Shown here: piece by piece, positions 8,833 through 17,524 of the stretch | How the letters are laid out: each line of letters begins with the position of its first letter | Position numbering within the stretch: the stretch's first letter is position 1 | The notes under the pieces: generated by a model | What the model was told of the DNA's origin: nothing | The model's database searches: none | What the model saw: the letters and a program-made list of their open reading frames with translations, nothing else | Made by a program: the position numbers and the translations under genes | Source of the DNA: Halorientalis sp. | Lineage (GTDB): Archaea; Halobacteriota; Halobacteria; Halobacteriales; Haloarculaceae | Assembly: GCF_028275115.1 (NCBI RefSeq) | Contig: NZ_JAQCNH010000071.1 | Location: 1-33,774, forward strand | Direction of reading: 5' to 3' | DNA: 33,774 nt

Positions 8833-11001
8833 ATGGCAACCTCGGAAGACGAGGACACTGACCGGTCACCGGAAGTGCTGTCGATTGACGCTGGTGGGAC
8901 GATGACGGACACGTTCTTGATGGACGAGGGCGGCGAGTTCACGATCGGAAAAGCAAAAACTACGCCCGACGACGAGTCGCGCGGGTTCGTCAATTCGTCG
9001 GAAGACGCCCTGGACGACTGGGGACTGGACATCGACGAGAGCTTTCCGAGTCTGACCTCGACGGTCTACTCCGGGACAGCGATGCTCAACCGGTTGGTCG
9101 AACGAGAGAGCGAGGTAAACGTCGGTGTCCTCACCACCGGTGGGATGGAGGACACGCTCCGGATGGGTCGCGGACGCCAGTCGTACACGGGGTACTCCTA
9201 CTCCGACCGGTTGCACGTCAACACGCACAAACACCCGGAACCGCTCATCGAGCGGGACATGATCCGTGGAGTGCGTGAACGCATCGATGTAAAGGGGAAC
9301 GAACTGGTGCCGCTGTACGAGGACGACGTCCGCGAGGGCGTCAAAGACCTGCTGGACCGCGACGTAGACCACATCGTCGTGATGTTCATGCACTCATACC
9401 AGAACGAGTCCCACGAGCGTCGGACGAAAGAACTCGCTCAGGAGATCATCGATGCACAGGACGCCGAGACGACGGTGATGCTCTCGAGCGAGTACTATCC
9501 GACGCTAAAAGAACTCCAGCGACTCAACACGACGGTCGCGGAGGCGTACGCTGCCGAGCCCTCCCGCGAACAACTGACGAACGTCCAGGAGGCGGTCGAC
9601 GACCACGGCGGTGACATCGGCGTCCGGGTGATGGCCAGCCACGGTGGGACCATCGACATCGAAGCGAACGAACTGGCGCGGACGATGATCTCCGGCCCGA
9701 TTGGAGGGATGATCGGTGCGAACTACTTCGGCCGGCAGACCGGCTACGAGAACATGGTCTGTACCGACATCGGGGGGACCTCCTTCGACATGGGCATCAT
9801 TATCGACAACGACTGGGAAATCGACTACAACCCGGAGATGGCCCGGCTGTTGCTCACGCTGCCGATGGTCAACATGGAGAGCGTCGGGGCTGGTACCGGG
9901 AGTTACGTACGGGTCAACCCGACGTTCGACACGATCGAACTCGGCCCCGAAAGCGCCGGTGACCAGGTCGGCGTCTCCGCTGTCGAGACCGACGTGGATA
10001 CCGTCACGGTGACCGACTGCCACGTCGCGATGGGCTGGATCGACCCCGAGAACTTCCTCGGCGGCGACATGCCAATCGACCGGGCGGTCGCCGAGCGGGA
10101 GATTCGTGAGCAGGTCGCTACGCCGATGAATCTCGGCGTCCACGAGGCCGCACAAGGGGTCGTGGACATCCTCGAAAACAAGCTCCGCAACGACCTCGAA
10201 GCGGTGGTCACCGGCGCAGGCTACTCCCCGTCGAACTTCAAATGTCTCTCATACGGCGGCGGCGGCCCAGTCCACACCGCCGGGTATACGCGCGGCTTGG
10301 GCTTCGACGAGGTCCTCGTGCCCGAGTTTGCCGCTGCCTTCTCGGCGTTTGGCTGTGGCGCGGCGGACTACGAGTACCGATACGACCAGACGACGAGCAT
10401 CGATATCGACCCGAACGTGTCGATGGAGGAGGCCGCCGACACCGCCGGCGCGCGGCTCACCGAGGTCTGGTCGAATCTCGAGGAGAAGATTGTCGACGAG
10501 TTCAGCAACTCCAACATCGGCCGCGACGAGATCGACTTCCAGTACCACATCCTCGGCCAGTACCAGGGCCAGCTCAACAGCATCGACATCACCTCGCCGG
10601 TCGCCAAAGCGAACGAGCCCGAGAAGCTCGAGCAGCTACTGGAGACCTTCGAGGCCGGGTACCGCCGACAGTACTCCGAGGAGGCCCGGTCGCCGGAACT
10701 GGGACATACAATCACGCAGGCCTCCGTCCGCGGGGTCCAGAACGTGACGAAGCCCAAGATTCCCGAGGAAGAGCCTGTGGGGCCCGAACCGCCCGAGGCC
10801 GCGTTCAAGTCGCCCCGGAACGCGTACTGGGACGGCAACTGGCTCGAGACCCGGATTTACGACCTCCACGAACTCGAGCCGGGGAACAAGGTCTCCGGGC
10901 CAGCGGTACTTGAGGGTGCCGCGACGACGTTCGTCCTCCCACCGGAGTACGAGACGCATCTGGACCGTCACCGCGTCCACCATCTCAAACACACCGGCTG
11001 A
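8833..11001 (+). CDS. acxA: Acetone carboxylase beta subunit (HyuA/AcxA family)
   Basis: A 722-aa hydantoinase A/oxoprolinase-family protein, close to the ~717 aa of bacterial AcxA. It is the ASKHA-fold ATPase subunit that would phosphorylate bicarbonate and ketone. Visible features are the N-terminal phosphate-binding SIDAGGTMTDTF (residues 17-28), the family motif VYSGTAMLNRLVER, the second phosphate motif VCTDIGGTSFDMG, ISGPIGGMIGA, and LSYGGGGPVHTAGYTRGLG. Hydantoinases and 5-oxoprolinases share this fold, but the following alpha and gamma genes identify the three-subunit carboxylase type. Cytoplasmic; no signal peptide. The ketone (acetone, butanone or an aryl ketone) cannot be told from the sequence alone. 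Confidence 0.87.
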   Translation: MATSEDEDTDRSPEVLSIDAGGTMTDTFLMDEGGEFTIGKAKTTPDDESRGFVNSSEDALDDWGLDIDESFPSLTSTVYSGTAMLNRLVERESEVNVGVLTTGGMEDTLRMGRGRQSYTGYSYSDRLHVNTHKHPEPLIERDMIRGVRERIDVKGNELVPLYEDDVREGVKDLLDRDVDHIVVMFMHSYQNESHERRTKELAQEIIDAQDAETTVMLSSEYYPTLKELQRLNTTVAEAYAAEPSREQLTNVQEAVDDHGGDIGVRVMASHGGTIDIEANELARTMISGPIGGMIGANYFGRQTGYENMVCTDIGGTSFDMGIIIDNDWEIDYNPEMARLLLTLPMVNMESVGAGTGSYVRVNPTFDTIELGPESAGDQVGVSAVETDVDTVTVTDCHVAMGWIDPENFLGGDMPIDRAVAEREIREQVATPMNLGVHEAAQGVVDILENKLRNDLEAVVTGAGYSPSNFKCLSYGGGGPVHTAGYTRGLGFDEVLVPEFAAAFSAFGCGAADYEYRYDQTTSIDIDPNVSMEEAADTAGARLTEVWSNLEEKIVDEFSNSNIGRDEIDFQYHILGQYQGQLNSIDITSPVAKANEPEKLEQLLETFEAGYRRQYSEEARSPELGHTITQASVRGVQNVTKPKIPEEEPVGPEPPEAAFKSPRNAYWDGNWLETRIYDLHELEPGNKVSGPAVLEGAATTFVLPPEYETHLDRHRVHHLKHTG

Positions 11002-11176
11002 CTCGCCGTCGCCGGCAGATTCGACCGTCCGGTAAGAGCGCTATCGGTCGGCACAGCCGTCGACAGTGCGTTTGTGTAGATATGCATTCACCTCGCCCGC
11101 GGTCGGAGCCGACCGGGGTGTGGGTGGATGCACTGCACCAGCTAGCATCCGGCTGTAAACGGATGCGCTACCAACC
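11002..11176 (+). repeat. acxA-acxB spacer with inverted repeats
   Basis: The 175-base gap inside the carboxylase operon is unusually long. It contains a palindrome CGGTCGG-AG-CCGACCG (11100-11115) and an inverted repeat GGATGC-N13-GCATCC (11126-11131 with 11145-11150), followed by a third GGATGC at 11161. No ORF fits here. It may fold in RNA and affect processing or relative expression of the two subunits. There is no clear TATA box immediately before acxB. Confidence 0.5.
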
Positions 11177-13732
11177 ATGAGTTCCGAACACGACGCGAGC
11201 GAGACTCAGTCCGTCGGCGAACAGGCCGCGGAGGACGAGGACGTGACCTACCCCCGGATGCGCCGGGAGCAGGAACTCGTCGAGGAGAAACTCGAAGACC
11301 TCGGTGAGGGTATCGGCTGGAACGGCAAGACGTTGAAGACCCAGATGGAGGGAGTCGAGGAGCGAACCGACTCCACCGACCACTACGACGGGCAAGAGGA
11401 ACTGGAGCTGAAATCCGAGAACCCAATTGAGTACGAGCAGATGTTCTCACAGTTGCGCGGTGACCTCGTCACGGCCCGCGAAACCTCGAAAGAGGTGGCT
11501 GCGACCCCCATCGTCGAGCAGGAAGGGGAGCTGTGTTACGGCTTGTTCACCCCGGAGGGTGACTCGATTGCCGTCTCTACGGGGATTATCGTGCACATCC
11601 ACACGATGAGCGAGGCCATCAAGTACATGATCAACCACGACTTCGAGGAGTCGCCTGGCATCGAACCCGGCGACGTGTTCGTCAACAACGACACTCACGT
11701 CGGCAACGTCCATCCCTGTGACATTGCCACGCTCATTCCGATCTTCCACGAGGGCGAACTCGTCGCGTGGGCAGGCGGTGTCACCCACGTCATCGACACC
11801 GGTGCCATCGGGCCCGGGAGTATGAACGTCTCTCAAGCCTCCCGATTCGGCGACGGGGCCCACTACTGCCGGAAAATCGGCGAGGATTTCGAGCTGTACA
11901 ACTCCTGGGAGAAAGACTACGTGGACAAGACCCGGACGCCCGAGTTCCTGAAACTCGACGAACGAACGCGAATGACCGGCTGTCTGATGATTCGGGACGC
12001 GGTCAAGGAGCTCATCGACGAGTACGGCGTCGACGAATTCAAGCAACTCTCACGCGAGTCCGTCGAGGATGGCCGTCGGGGCTTCCGGAACCGCATCAAG
12101 CGGACCATGCTACCCGGCACGTATCGCGGCGTCTCCTTCGTCGACGCGTTGTACGAGGGTCAGGAGAACCTCACCCGCGAGTACGCGAACGAGAACCACA
12201 TCATGCACGCACCCTCGGAGTTACACGTTCGGGAAGACGGCACCTTCCAGGTGTCTTTCGAGGGTGCGAACAAGTGGGGATGGCACCCGTACAACTGCAC
12301 CCCAGCTGCGATCCAGGGGGGCATTTGGGTGATGCTCACTCAGACAGTCATCCCTAACGAGAACGTCAACGACGGTGCGTACTACGCCTGTGACTTCCAC
12401 CTTCCGGAGGGGTCCTGGGCTAACACGCAAAACACCGAAACGGCACACGCCTACGCCTGGCACTATCTGGTGTCGGCCTGGGCCCCCCTGTGGCAGCATC
12501 TCTCTCGGGGCTACTACGCACGAGGCTTCTGGGAAGAGATCAACGCCGGGAACGCAAACACCTCGAACTGGCTGCAGGGCGGTGGCATCGACCAGTTCGA
12601 CAAGCTCCACGCGGTCAACTCCTTCGAGGCCGCCTGTGAGGGCGTCGGTGCGCGGTACGTCGAAGACGGCGAACCACACGCCGCGGCTATCTGGAACCCC
12701 GAAGGCGATATGGGCGACGCCGAGGTGTGGGAGCGAACCGAACCGCTCCCGTTCCTCGGACGGGCAGTCAAGCCCAACACCGGCGGTCCCGGCCGGCGGG
12801 CTGGCGGTGCAGGCTTTGAGTCCCTGCGGACGGTCAGTGACGTGACCCGGTGGTTGCTCTACGAGATGGGCAACGGGTACATGACCAGCGATTCGGGCCT
12901 ATTCGGTGGCTATCCCGCCGCGTCAGGGTACATCCTCAACGCACAGAACACCGACCTGAAGCAGCGATTCGAGAACGGGGAGGAGTATCCCCAGCACGAC
13001 CTCGACCCCGAGTCCGGTGCGTTCGAGGCGCAGATCGACGGCGATATCACCCGGACACCGAAGGGAATCTCCACGCCCAAGGAGTTCGAGGACCACGACC
13101 TCTACCTCAACTACCTCCGCGGTGGCTCCGGACTCGGCGACCCCCTGGAGCGCGACCCCGAGGAGGTGCTCTCGGACATCCACGACGGGTACGTCCTGCC
13201 GCGGCACGCCGAGGACGCCTACGGCGTGGTCGTCGAACAGGTCAGCGAGGACGCCAAGCACAACTCCGCCGTCGACGGCGAGTTCGAAATCGACGAGGCG
13301 GCCACGCGCGACCGCCGCGAGGAGATGATGGACGAGCGCGCTGAGGAGGCTGTGCCGGCCTCCGAGTGGTACGAGGAACAGCGCGAGCGTATCCAGGCGG
13401 AACGGGACCTCATCGACGACGTCAAAAAGACCTACGTGAGCAGCATGCGGATGAGCGAACAGTTCACCGACTTCTTCAGGAACTTCTGGGACCTCTCCGA
13501 GGACTTCGAGTTCAATCTGAGTGACGAGGCCGAGAAGTCCCTGGAGTACCGGTTCGGGTCCGGCTTCAAGCGCAAGTGGGACAACTACACCAGGAGCCAC
13601 GAGTCGTGGCACGGCGTCGGCCGCGAGGACGAACCGGTGGTGCCCTACACCTGGACGGATCGCTCACTGAAAGACCTCTCCGGCCCGAGCGCGAGCTTCG
13701 ATGAACGAACTCGGGCGACCGACGACGACTGA
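11177..13732 (+). CDS. acxB: Acetone carboxylase alpha subunit (HyuB/AcxB family)
   Basis: An 851-aa hydantoinase B-family protein, longer than the ~776 aa of bacterial AcxB. An acidic N-terminal extension and a charged region near residues 700-760 probably account for the excess. The alpha subunit holds the Mn site where carboxyphosphate and the enol phosphate are thought to meet. The ligand triad known from Xanthobacter (His150/Asp153/His175) is matched in spacing by His179, Asp182 and His204 (VHPCD ... GVTHVID). The mid-part NTGGPGRRAGGAGFESLR and the GGYPAASGY stretch are typical of HyuB. The gene ends 15 bases before acxC. The frame is intact throughout. Confidence 0.88.
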   Translation: MSSEHDASETQSVGEQAAEDEDVTYPRMRREQELVEEKLEDLGEGIGWNGKTLKTQMEGVEERTDSTDHYDGQEELELKSENPIEYEQMFSQLRGDLVTARETSKEVAATPIVEQEGELCYGLFTPEGDSIAVSTGIIVHIHTMSEAIKYMINHDFEESPGIEPGDVFVNNDTHVGNVHPCDIATLIPIFHEGELVAWAGGVTHVIDTGAIGPGSMNVSQASRFGDGAHYCRKIGEDFELYNSWEKDYVDKTRTPEFLKLDERTRMTGCLMIRDAVKELIDEYGVDEFKQLSRESVEDGRRGFRNRIKRTMLPGTYRGVSFVDALYEGQENLTREYANENHIMHAPSELHVREDGTFQVSFEGANKWGWHPYNCTPAAIQGGIWVMLTQTVIPNENVNDGAYYACDFHLPEGSWANTQNTETAHAYAWHYLVSAWAPLWQHLSRGYYARGFWEEINAGNANTSNWLQGGGIDQFDKLHAVNSFEAACEGVGARYVEDGEPHAAAIWNPEGDMGDAEVWERTEPLPFLGRAVKPNTGGPGRRAGGAGFESLRTVSDVTRWLLYEMGNGYMTSDSGLFGGYPAASGYILNAQNTDLKQRFENGEEYPQHDLDPESGAFEAQIDGDITRTPKGISTPKEFEDHDLYLNYLRGGSGLGDPLERDPEEVLSDIHDGYVLPRHAEDAYGVVVEQVSEDAKHNSAVDGEFEIDEAATRDRREEMMDERAEEAVPASEWYEEQRERIQAERDLIDDVKKTYVSSMRMSEQFTDFFRNFWDLSEDFEFNLSDEAEKSLEYRFGSGFKRKWDNYTRSHESWHGVGREDEPVVPYTWTDRSLKDLSGPSASFDERTRATDDD

Positions 13733-13747
13733 ACGAGGGACTCACAC

Positions 13748-14257
13748 ATGCCAGACACATATCCACGGGAGATAATCGAGGATCTCGTCGACGACAGTCT
13801 CGAATGGGACCAGTTGCACGACATGATGAGCAAATTCAAAGACACCGACCGCTTCCAGCAGGTCCGGGAGGTGCTGCAAGAACGGGTCGATTGGGAGGAC
13901 CCGATCATCATCCCCTACGCCGAACACCTCTACATCGTGGCGAAAAGCGCCGACCGCTGGGTCATCAAGTGCGACTGCGGGCACGAGTTCTGCGAACACG
14001 ACCAGAACTGGAAACGTGAGGCACTAATCAACGTCCGCGACTCCACAGAGGCGTATCGTGAAATCTACCCGGAGGGGATGCACCCGCACCCCGACTACAT
14101 GGAACTCCGCGAATTCTTCTGCCCGGGTTGTAAGACACTACTGGAGGTGGAGAACATGATGCCCGGCTACCCGCTCGTCCACACCTTCGAGCCGGACATC
14201 GAGACGTTCTACGACGAGTGGATCGACGAGCCGATTCCCACGCCGGAGAGCGCCTGA
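13748..14257 (+). CDS. acxC: Acetone carboxylase gamma subunit
   Basis: A 169-aa protein matching the size (~168 aa) and pattern of the zinc-containing gamma subunit, the component that separates three-subunit acetone carboxylases from ordinary hydantoinase A/B pairs. The cysteine sets are Cys75, Cys77 and Cys82 (KCDCGHEFC) and Cys125 and Cys128 (CPGC), presumably binding one Zn. RDSTEAYREIYPEGMHPHPDYMELREFFCPGC is read as two short blocks around residues 98-128. It follows acxB by 15 bases with a weak GAGGGA upstream, and is the last gene of the operon; the next genes are on the other strand. Confidence 0.88.
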   Translation: MPDTYPREIIEDLVDDSLEWDQLHDMMSKFKDTDRFQQVREVLQERVDWEDPIIIPYAEHLYIVAKSADRWVIKCDCGHEFCEHDQNWKREALINVRDSTEAYREIYPEGMHPHPDYMELREFFCPGCKTLLEVENMMPGYPLVHTFEPDIETFYDEWIDEPIPTPESA

Positions 14258-14383
14258 CGACCGCCCCACCAGAGGCCGAGTCGGCACGCTGTGCCACAGA
14301 TACACCCGAACCCGACGGGATGCCGAGCCGCCATCGCCGGTCGTGGGGGGATAGACCGTGTCCGACATCCCTACGACACGTCG

Positions 14384-15075
14384 TTACCGGGCGAGCCACC
14401 CGCCGTCGACGGCGTAGGTGTAGCCGGTGCAGTAGCGGGCGGCCTCACTTGCGAGGAACAGGGCCATTCCTCGGAGGTCCTCCGGGTCTGCGATTCGCTC
14501 GGCCGGTGTGTTCGCCTCGACATCGTCGGCGATGTCCTGCCCGATCCGACTGTCCGCGTCGAGAGAGCCGCCGCCGATGTCCGTCCGGGCGTGACTCGAC
14601 GCGATGGCGTTGACACGAATCTCGGGGGCCCACTCGGCCCCGAGTGTTCGCGTGAGGTTGACCACGCCACCGTTCGAGGCGGCGTCGGCCGGGTTGTAGC
14701 CCATCGCGTCGCTGCCGACCAGTCCGTAGACCGAGGCCGTGTTGACGATGGCCCCGCCGTCTTCCTGCGCGGCAATCGCGCGGGTCGCATAGAGGTCGGT
14801 GAGCCACACACCACGGAGGTTCACGTCGACGATGCGGTCCCACTGGGCCATCTCGTAGTGTTCGGCCGGCCGTTCAAGTTCGCCGATGCCCGCGTTGGCG
14901 AAGGCGGTGTCGAGTCGACCGAACCGGTCGAGCGTCGCGTCGACCATCCCGTCGACGGCCAGCGCCAGCGTCTCCGCGTCGGTTCGAGATTCGACATCGT
15001 CGGCGACCGCCTCAGCCCGCCGGCCGCGCCGGTCACCAGCGCGACCGAGCCGTCGAGCCGGAACTCGTCGAGCAC
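14384..15075 (-). pseudogene. Decayed short-chain dehydrogenase/reductase
   Basis: The C-terminal ~187 codons read as an SDR: DRFGRLDTAFANAGIGELE, WDRIVDVNLRGVWL, GGAIVNTASVYGLVG, and the C-terminal GYTYAVDGGWLAR. The N-terminal coenzyme motif SVALVTGAAGGL lies upstream in a different frame (about 15020-15060). The ~25 residues expected between it and EAVADDVESRTDAETLALA are missing, so a deletion has fused the halves out of frame. The catalytic Lys of the Tyr/Lys pair is also changed: AASN where AASK is expected. It follows the broken enolase-superfamily gene, so the pair was probably a sugar or sugar-acid catabolic operon. Confidence 0.78.
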
Positions 15076-15079
15076 AGTC

Positions 15080-16152
15080 GTCGGTCGCCCTCCAACAGGT
15101 CGCGATTCAACTCGACGCCCAGGCCCGGGCCCTCCGGCGGCGTGACGGTCCCGTCCTCGGCAGTCAACTGCCCGTCGATCAGCGTCGACCACACCTCGGG
15201 CGTCCACGGCGGGTCGTGGGGGAACTCACACCAGTCGGCCCCGACCGCGGCCATCACGTGCAGGTTCGCGGCGAACCCGACGGCGTTGGTCCAGGTGTGG
15301 GGGACGAACCGGATGCCCTGGTTCCGGGCAGCACCGGCGACCTCGACGGCCCGTTTGATGCCGGTCACGAGTGCGGCGTCGCGGTCGAGGAACTCGTACA
15401 GTTCGTGGGGGCCGCCACTGAATTCCCCGCCGGCGATGGGGACGGCGGCGTCTCGCAGGCGGGCGTACCCGGCGTAGTCGTGGCGTGGTAGTGGCTCTTC
15501 GAGCCACTCGATTCCGCCGACCGCCGCCAGTTCGCGGGCGACGGCCTCGGCCTCGGCTACCGACTACTCGGTCTCGTCTTCCATCACGCGAACGGCCCAC
15601 CCCTTGTTCGCGTCGACCATGAGCGTGAGATCGGGGAACGCCTCGCGGACCGCACGAACCACGTCGAGGTCCGATTGTTCGGCGACCCGAAGCTTGACAG
15701 CCTCGAATCCCTCGTCGACGCGTCGCTGGACGTACTCGATGCGCTCGGCGGCGGGCTGGCGCTCGCCGGTGCTGGCGTACGCCCGGATCGGGTCGTCGCT
15801 CCCTCGAGCAACTCGTAGACGGGCTTGCCGGCGTCTTTGCCGACGATGTCTCACAACGCGAGTTCGAGGTGCCACGGCCGCGGGCCCATCAGGTCGACGG
15901 TCTCCAGCCTGTGGACGATCCCCTCGACGTCGTGGGGGTCTTTGCCCTGCAGAAACAGTGACCGGGGTGTGACGTAGTCGAGACCGCCGGCAAAACTCGG
16001 GCTCGCGGTGACGCCCGTGATGCCGGCGTCGGTTTCGATCTCGAACAGTTCGGCTTCGTGGCTTCCCTGTGGTAACCGGGGATCCAGTTCGGTCTGAAAC
16101 TGTCCGGCAGTGGCTGACTGACGCGGTGTTGTGTGACTCCGACTATCTGCAT
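15080..16152 (-). pseudogene. Decayed mandelate-racemase/enolase-superfamily dehydratase
   Basis: The fragments line up as one gene. ATG at 16152 opens MQIVGVTQHRVSQPLPDSF. A one-base loss near 16070 shifts to QGSHEAELFEIETDAGITG. A TGA at 15851-15853 replaces the Trp of the family motif ALWDIVGK. Another one-base loss near 15801 leads to SDDPIRAYASTGERQ and LMVDANKGW. A TAG lies at 15564-15566, then IEWLEEPLPRHDY and IRFVPHTWTNAVGFAANLH follow. The strand expected between FLDRDAAL and VTGIKR, around the third metal-ligand region, is shortened. Several independent lesions rule out an active enzyme. Galactonate/gluconate-type dehydratase is the nearest family, substrate unknown. Confidence 0.85.
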
Positions 16153-16284
16153 CTCCTGCCACCGTCGTCGGCCCCATCGGTAGCGGTTCTCACGAATCGG
16201 GACGGGTTCTTATGAGTTGGCGGTCCGGCCGCGCGAGCCGACCGATGCCAAGACATAGTATGGTCGGCGGTCGTTTTGTGGAGT

Positions 16285-16788
16285 ATGTTCGCGGAGATCA
16301 TGGAGAAGTTCGAGGGCAGTCCCTCACAGCAGGCGGTCATCCGGCTGTTGCTCGAACGGGGCTTCTCCGTCAACGACGACGGCCGCGTCGTCTCGGGCGG
16401 CATCGAGATTCCGAACACCGGCATCGCCCGGGAGATCGACGTGGACCGCCGGGTGGTCGACTCCACGACCGACGCCATCCTCGACGACGACCAGCTCCGG
16501 CGCATCTTTCAGAACATCTCTCAGATTCCCAGCCTGATGGACCTGGCACCGGTGCTTGACCTGCACGTCCTGACCGTCGACGTCTACGACACCGAACAGC
16601 CCGGCATCGTCGCCGAAATTGCGGGGATGCTCGCCAGAGAGAACCTCTCGATGCGCCAGACCGTCTCGGAGGACCCCGAGTTCGCCGCCGACCCCAAACT
16701 CTACATTGTGACCGAGCGGGCCCTGCCGGGGGACCTCCTCAACGAGATTCGGGACCTGGACTACGTGCGGAAGATCGAACTACAGTGA
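16285..16788 (+). CDS. ACT-domain amino-acid-binding regulator protein
   Basis: A 167-aa soluble protein starting MFAEIMEKFEGSPSQQAVIRLLLERGFSV (read to about residue 30 in parts). The N-terminal half looks like a small helix-turn-helix-type unit (SQQAVIRLLLERGF, GIAREIDVDRRVV). The C-terminal half is an ACT domain (LDLHVLTVDVYDTEQPGIVA, EIAGMLARENLSM, ending DYVRKIELQ), which typically binds amino acids allosterically. A TTG three codons upstream is less likely than the ATG at 16285. The stop overlaps the GTG of the ferredoxin gene, so the two are co-translated. Role: probably amino-acid-responsive regulation; target unknown. Confidence 0.8.
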   Translation: MFAEIMEKFEGSPSQQAVIRLLLERGFSVNDDGRVVSGGIEIPNTGIAREIDVDRRVVDSTTDAILDDDQLRRIFQNISQIPSLMDLAPVLDLHVLTVDVYDTEQPGIVAEIAGMLARENLSMRQTVSEDPEFAADPKLYIVTERALPGDLLNEIRDLDYVRKIELQ

Positions 16789-17150
16789 CCGACCAGTCGC
16801 CACCCACCGACAGTGACGCTCACGACGACGCGGCGACGGTCACCGTCACCGTCCGGACCGACGACGGGGACAGACGGCTCACCGCACCCGTCGGTGCCGT
16901 CCTCCGGGACGTGTTGTTAGACGCCGACTGTTCACCGTACACCCGCTACACCGAGCGGCTCAACTGCGGCGGCCGTGGAATCTGTGCGACCTGTGGCGTC
17001 CGGGTCCGCGAGGGCGAGACCGAGCCCGACCACTGGCACGACCGGCTGGCGGCTCGTTTCGGGTATCCGCGGCTCTCCTGTCAGTATCGCCTGACGCGGG
17101 ACGTGACCGTCGAGATTCCGGACAAGCGCGTCTGGGGTAGCCGGGAGTAG
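16785..17150 (+). CDS. 2Fe-2S ferredoxin
   Basis: A 121-residue plant-type [2Fe-2S] ferredoxin starting at a GTG that overlaps the ACT gene stop (GTGA). Cluster ligands are Cys61, Cys67 and Cys70 (NCGGRGICATCG) and Cys99 (LSCQ), a C-x5-C-x2-C-x28-C pattern. An additional Cys49 lies outside the motif. The first ~18 residues are an acidic, flexible leader. This is shorter than the ~129-residue main haloarchaeal ferredoxin and lacks its acidic N-terminal insertion, so it is likely a specialised electron carrier. The partner is unknown, and coupling to an ACT-domain gene is unusual. Confidence 0.87.
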   Translation: MTDQSPPTDSDAHDDAATVTVTVRTDDGDRRLTAPVGAVLRDVLLDADCSPYTRYTERLNCGGRGICATCGVRVREGETEPDHWHDRLAARFGYPRLSCQYRLTRDVTVEIPDKRVWGSRE

Positions 17151-17151
17151 C

Positions 17152-17427
17152 TCACCGCAGCTGGAGTACGGTGTCTCTTCGAGCGGTTCGACGGCGCGCG
17201 TGGCCGGGTGTCCCGGCCGGTGACTCGGGGACCGAGAGATACGGGAGTTCGTCGCCGCCCCGCCAGGTGCCCATCACGTACAGACAGTCCTCCTCGGTGT
17301 CGGCGCCAGCGCCGAGAAACTGCACCGCGAGACGACTCCTTCCGACGCCCGGCGGCCCGCGGACGGGAAGCGTCCGACTCTCGGGTACGCCACCGCCGAG
17401 CATCTCGTCGCCGGTCGACCGTGCCAT
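17152..17427 (-). pseudogene. Fragment of a KaiC/RecA-like ATPase gene
   Basis: The first ~52 codons from MARSTGDEM resemble the N-terminus of haloarchaeal KaiC/RadA-like ATPases (LGGGVPESRTLPVRGPPGVG, LAVQFLGAGADTEEDCLYV). The Walker A Lys is Arg (GPPGVGRS), and two or three residues are missing between STG and DEMLGGG. After CLYV the frame becomes Pro/Arg-rich and stops, with no Walker B. It lies antisense in the gap between the ferredoxin and YigZ genes. This is best read as a truncated remnant, not a functional small protein. Confidence 0.65.
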
Positions 17428-17524
17428 ACCTTTGCAGTGTCTCCGCGTGACAAACACGGTCGCCACGACTCGACCGCAAAACGACGACGAAACGGGTTTG
17501 TCCCCTGCCCCACTACGCCCGACA

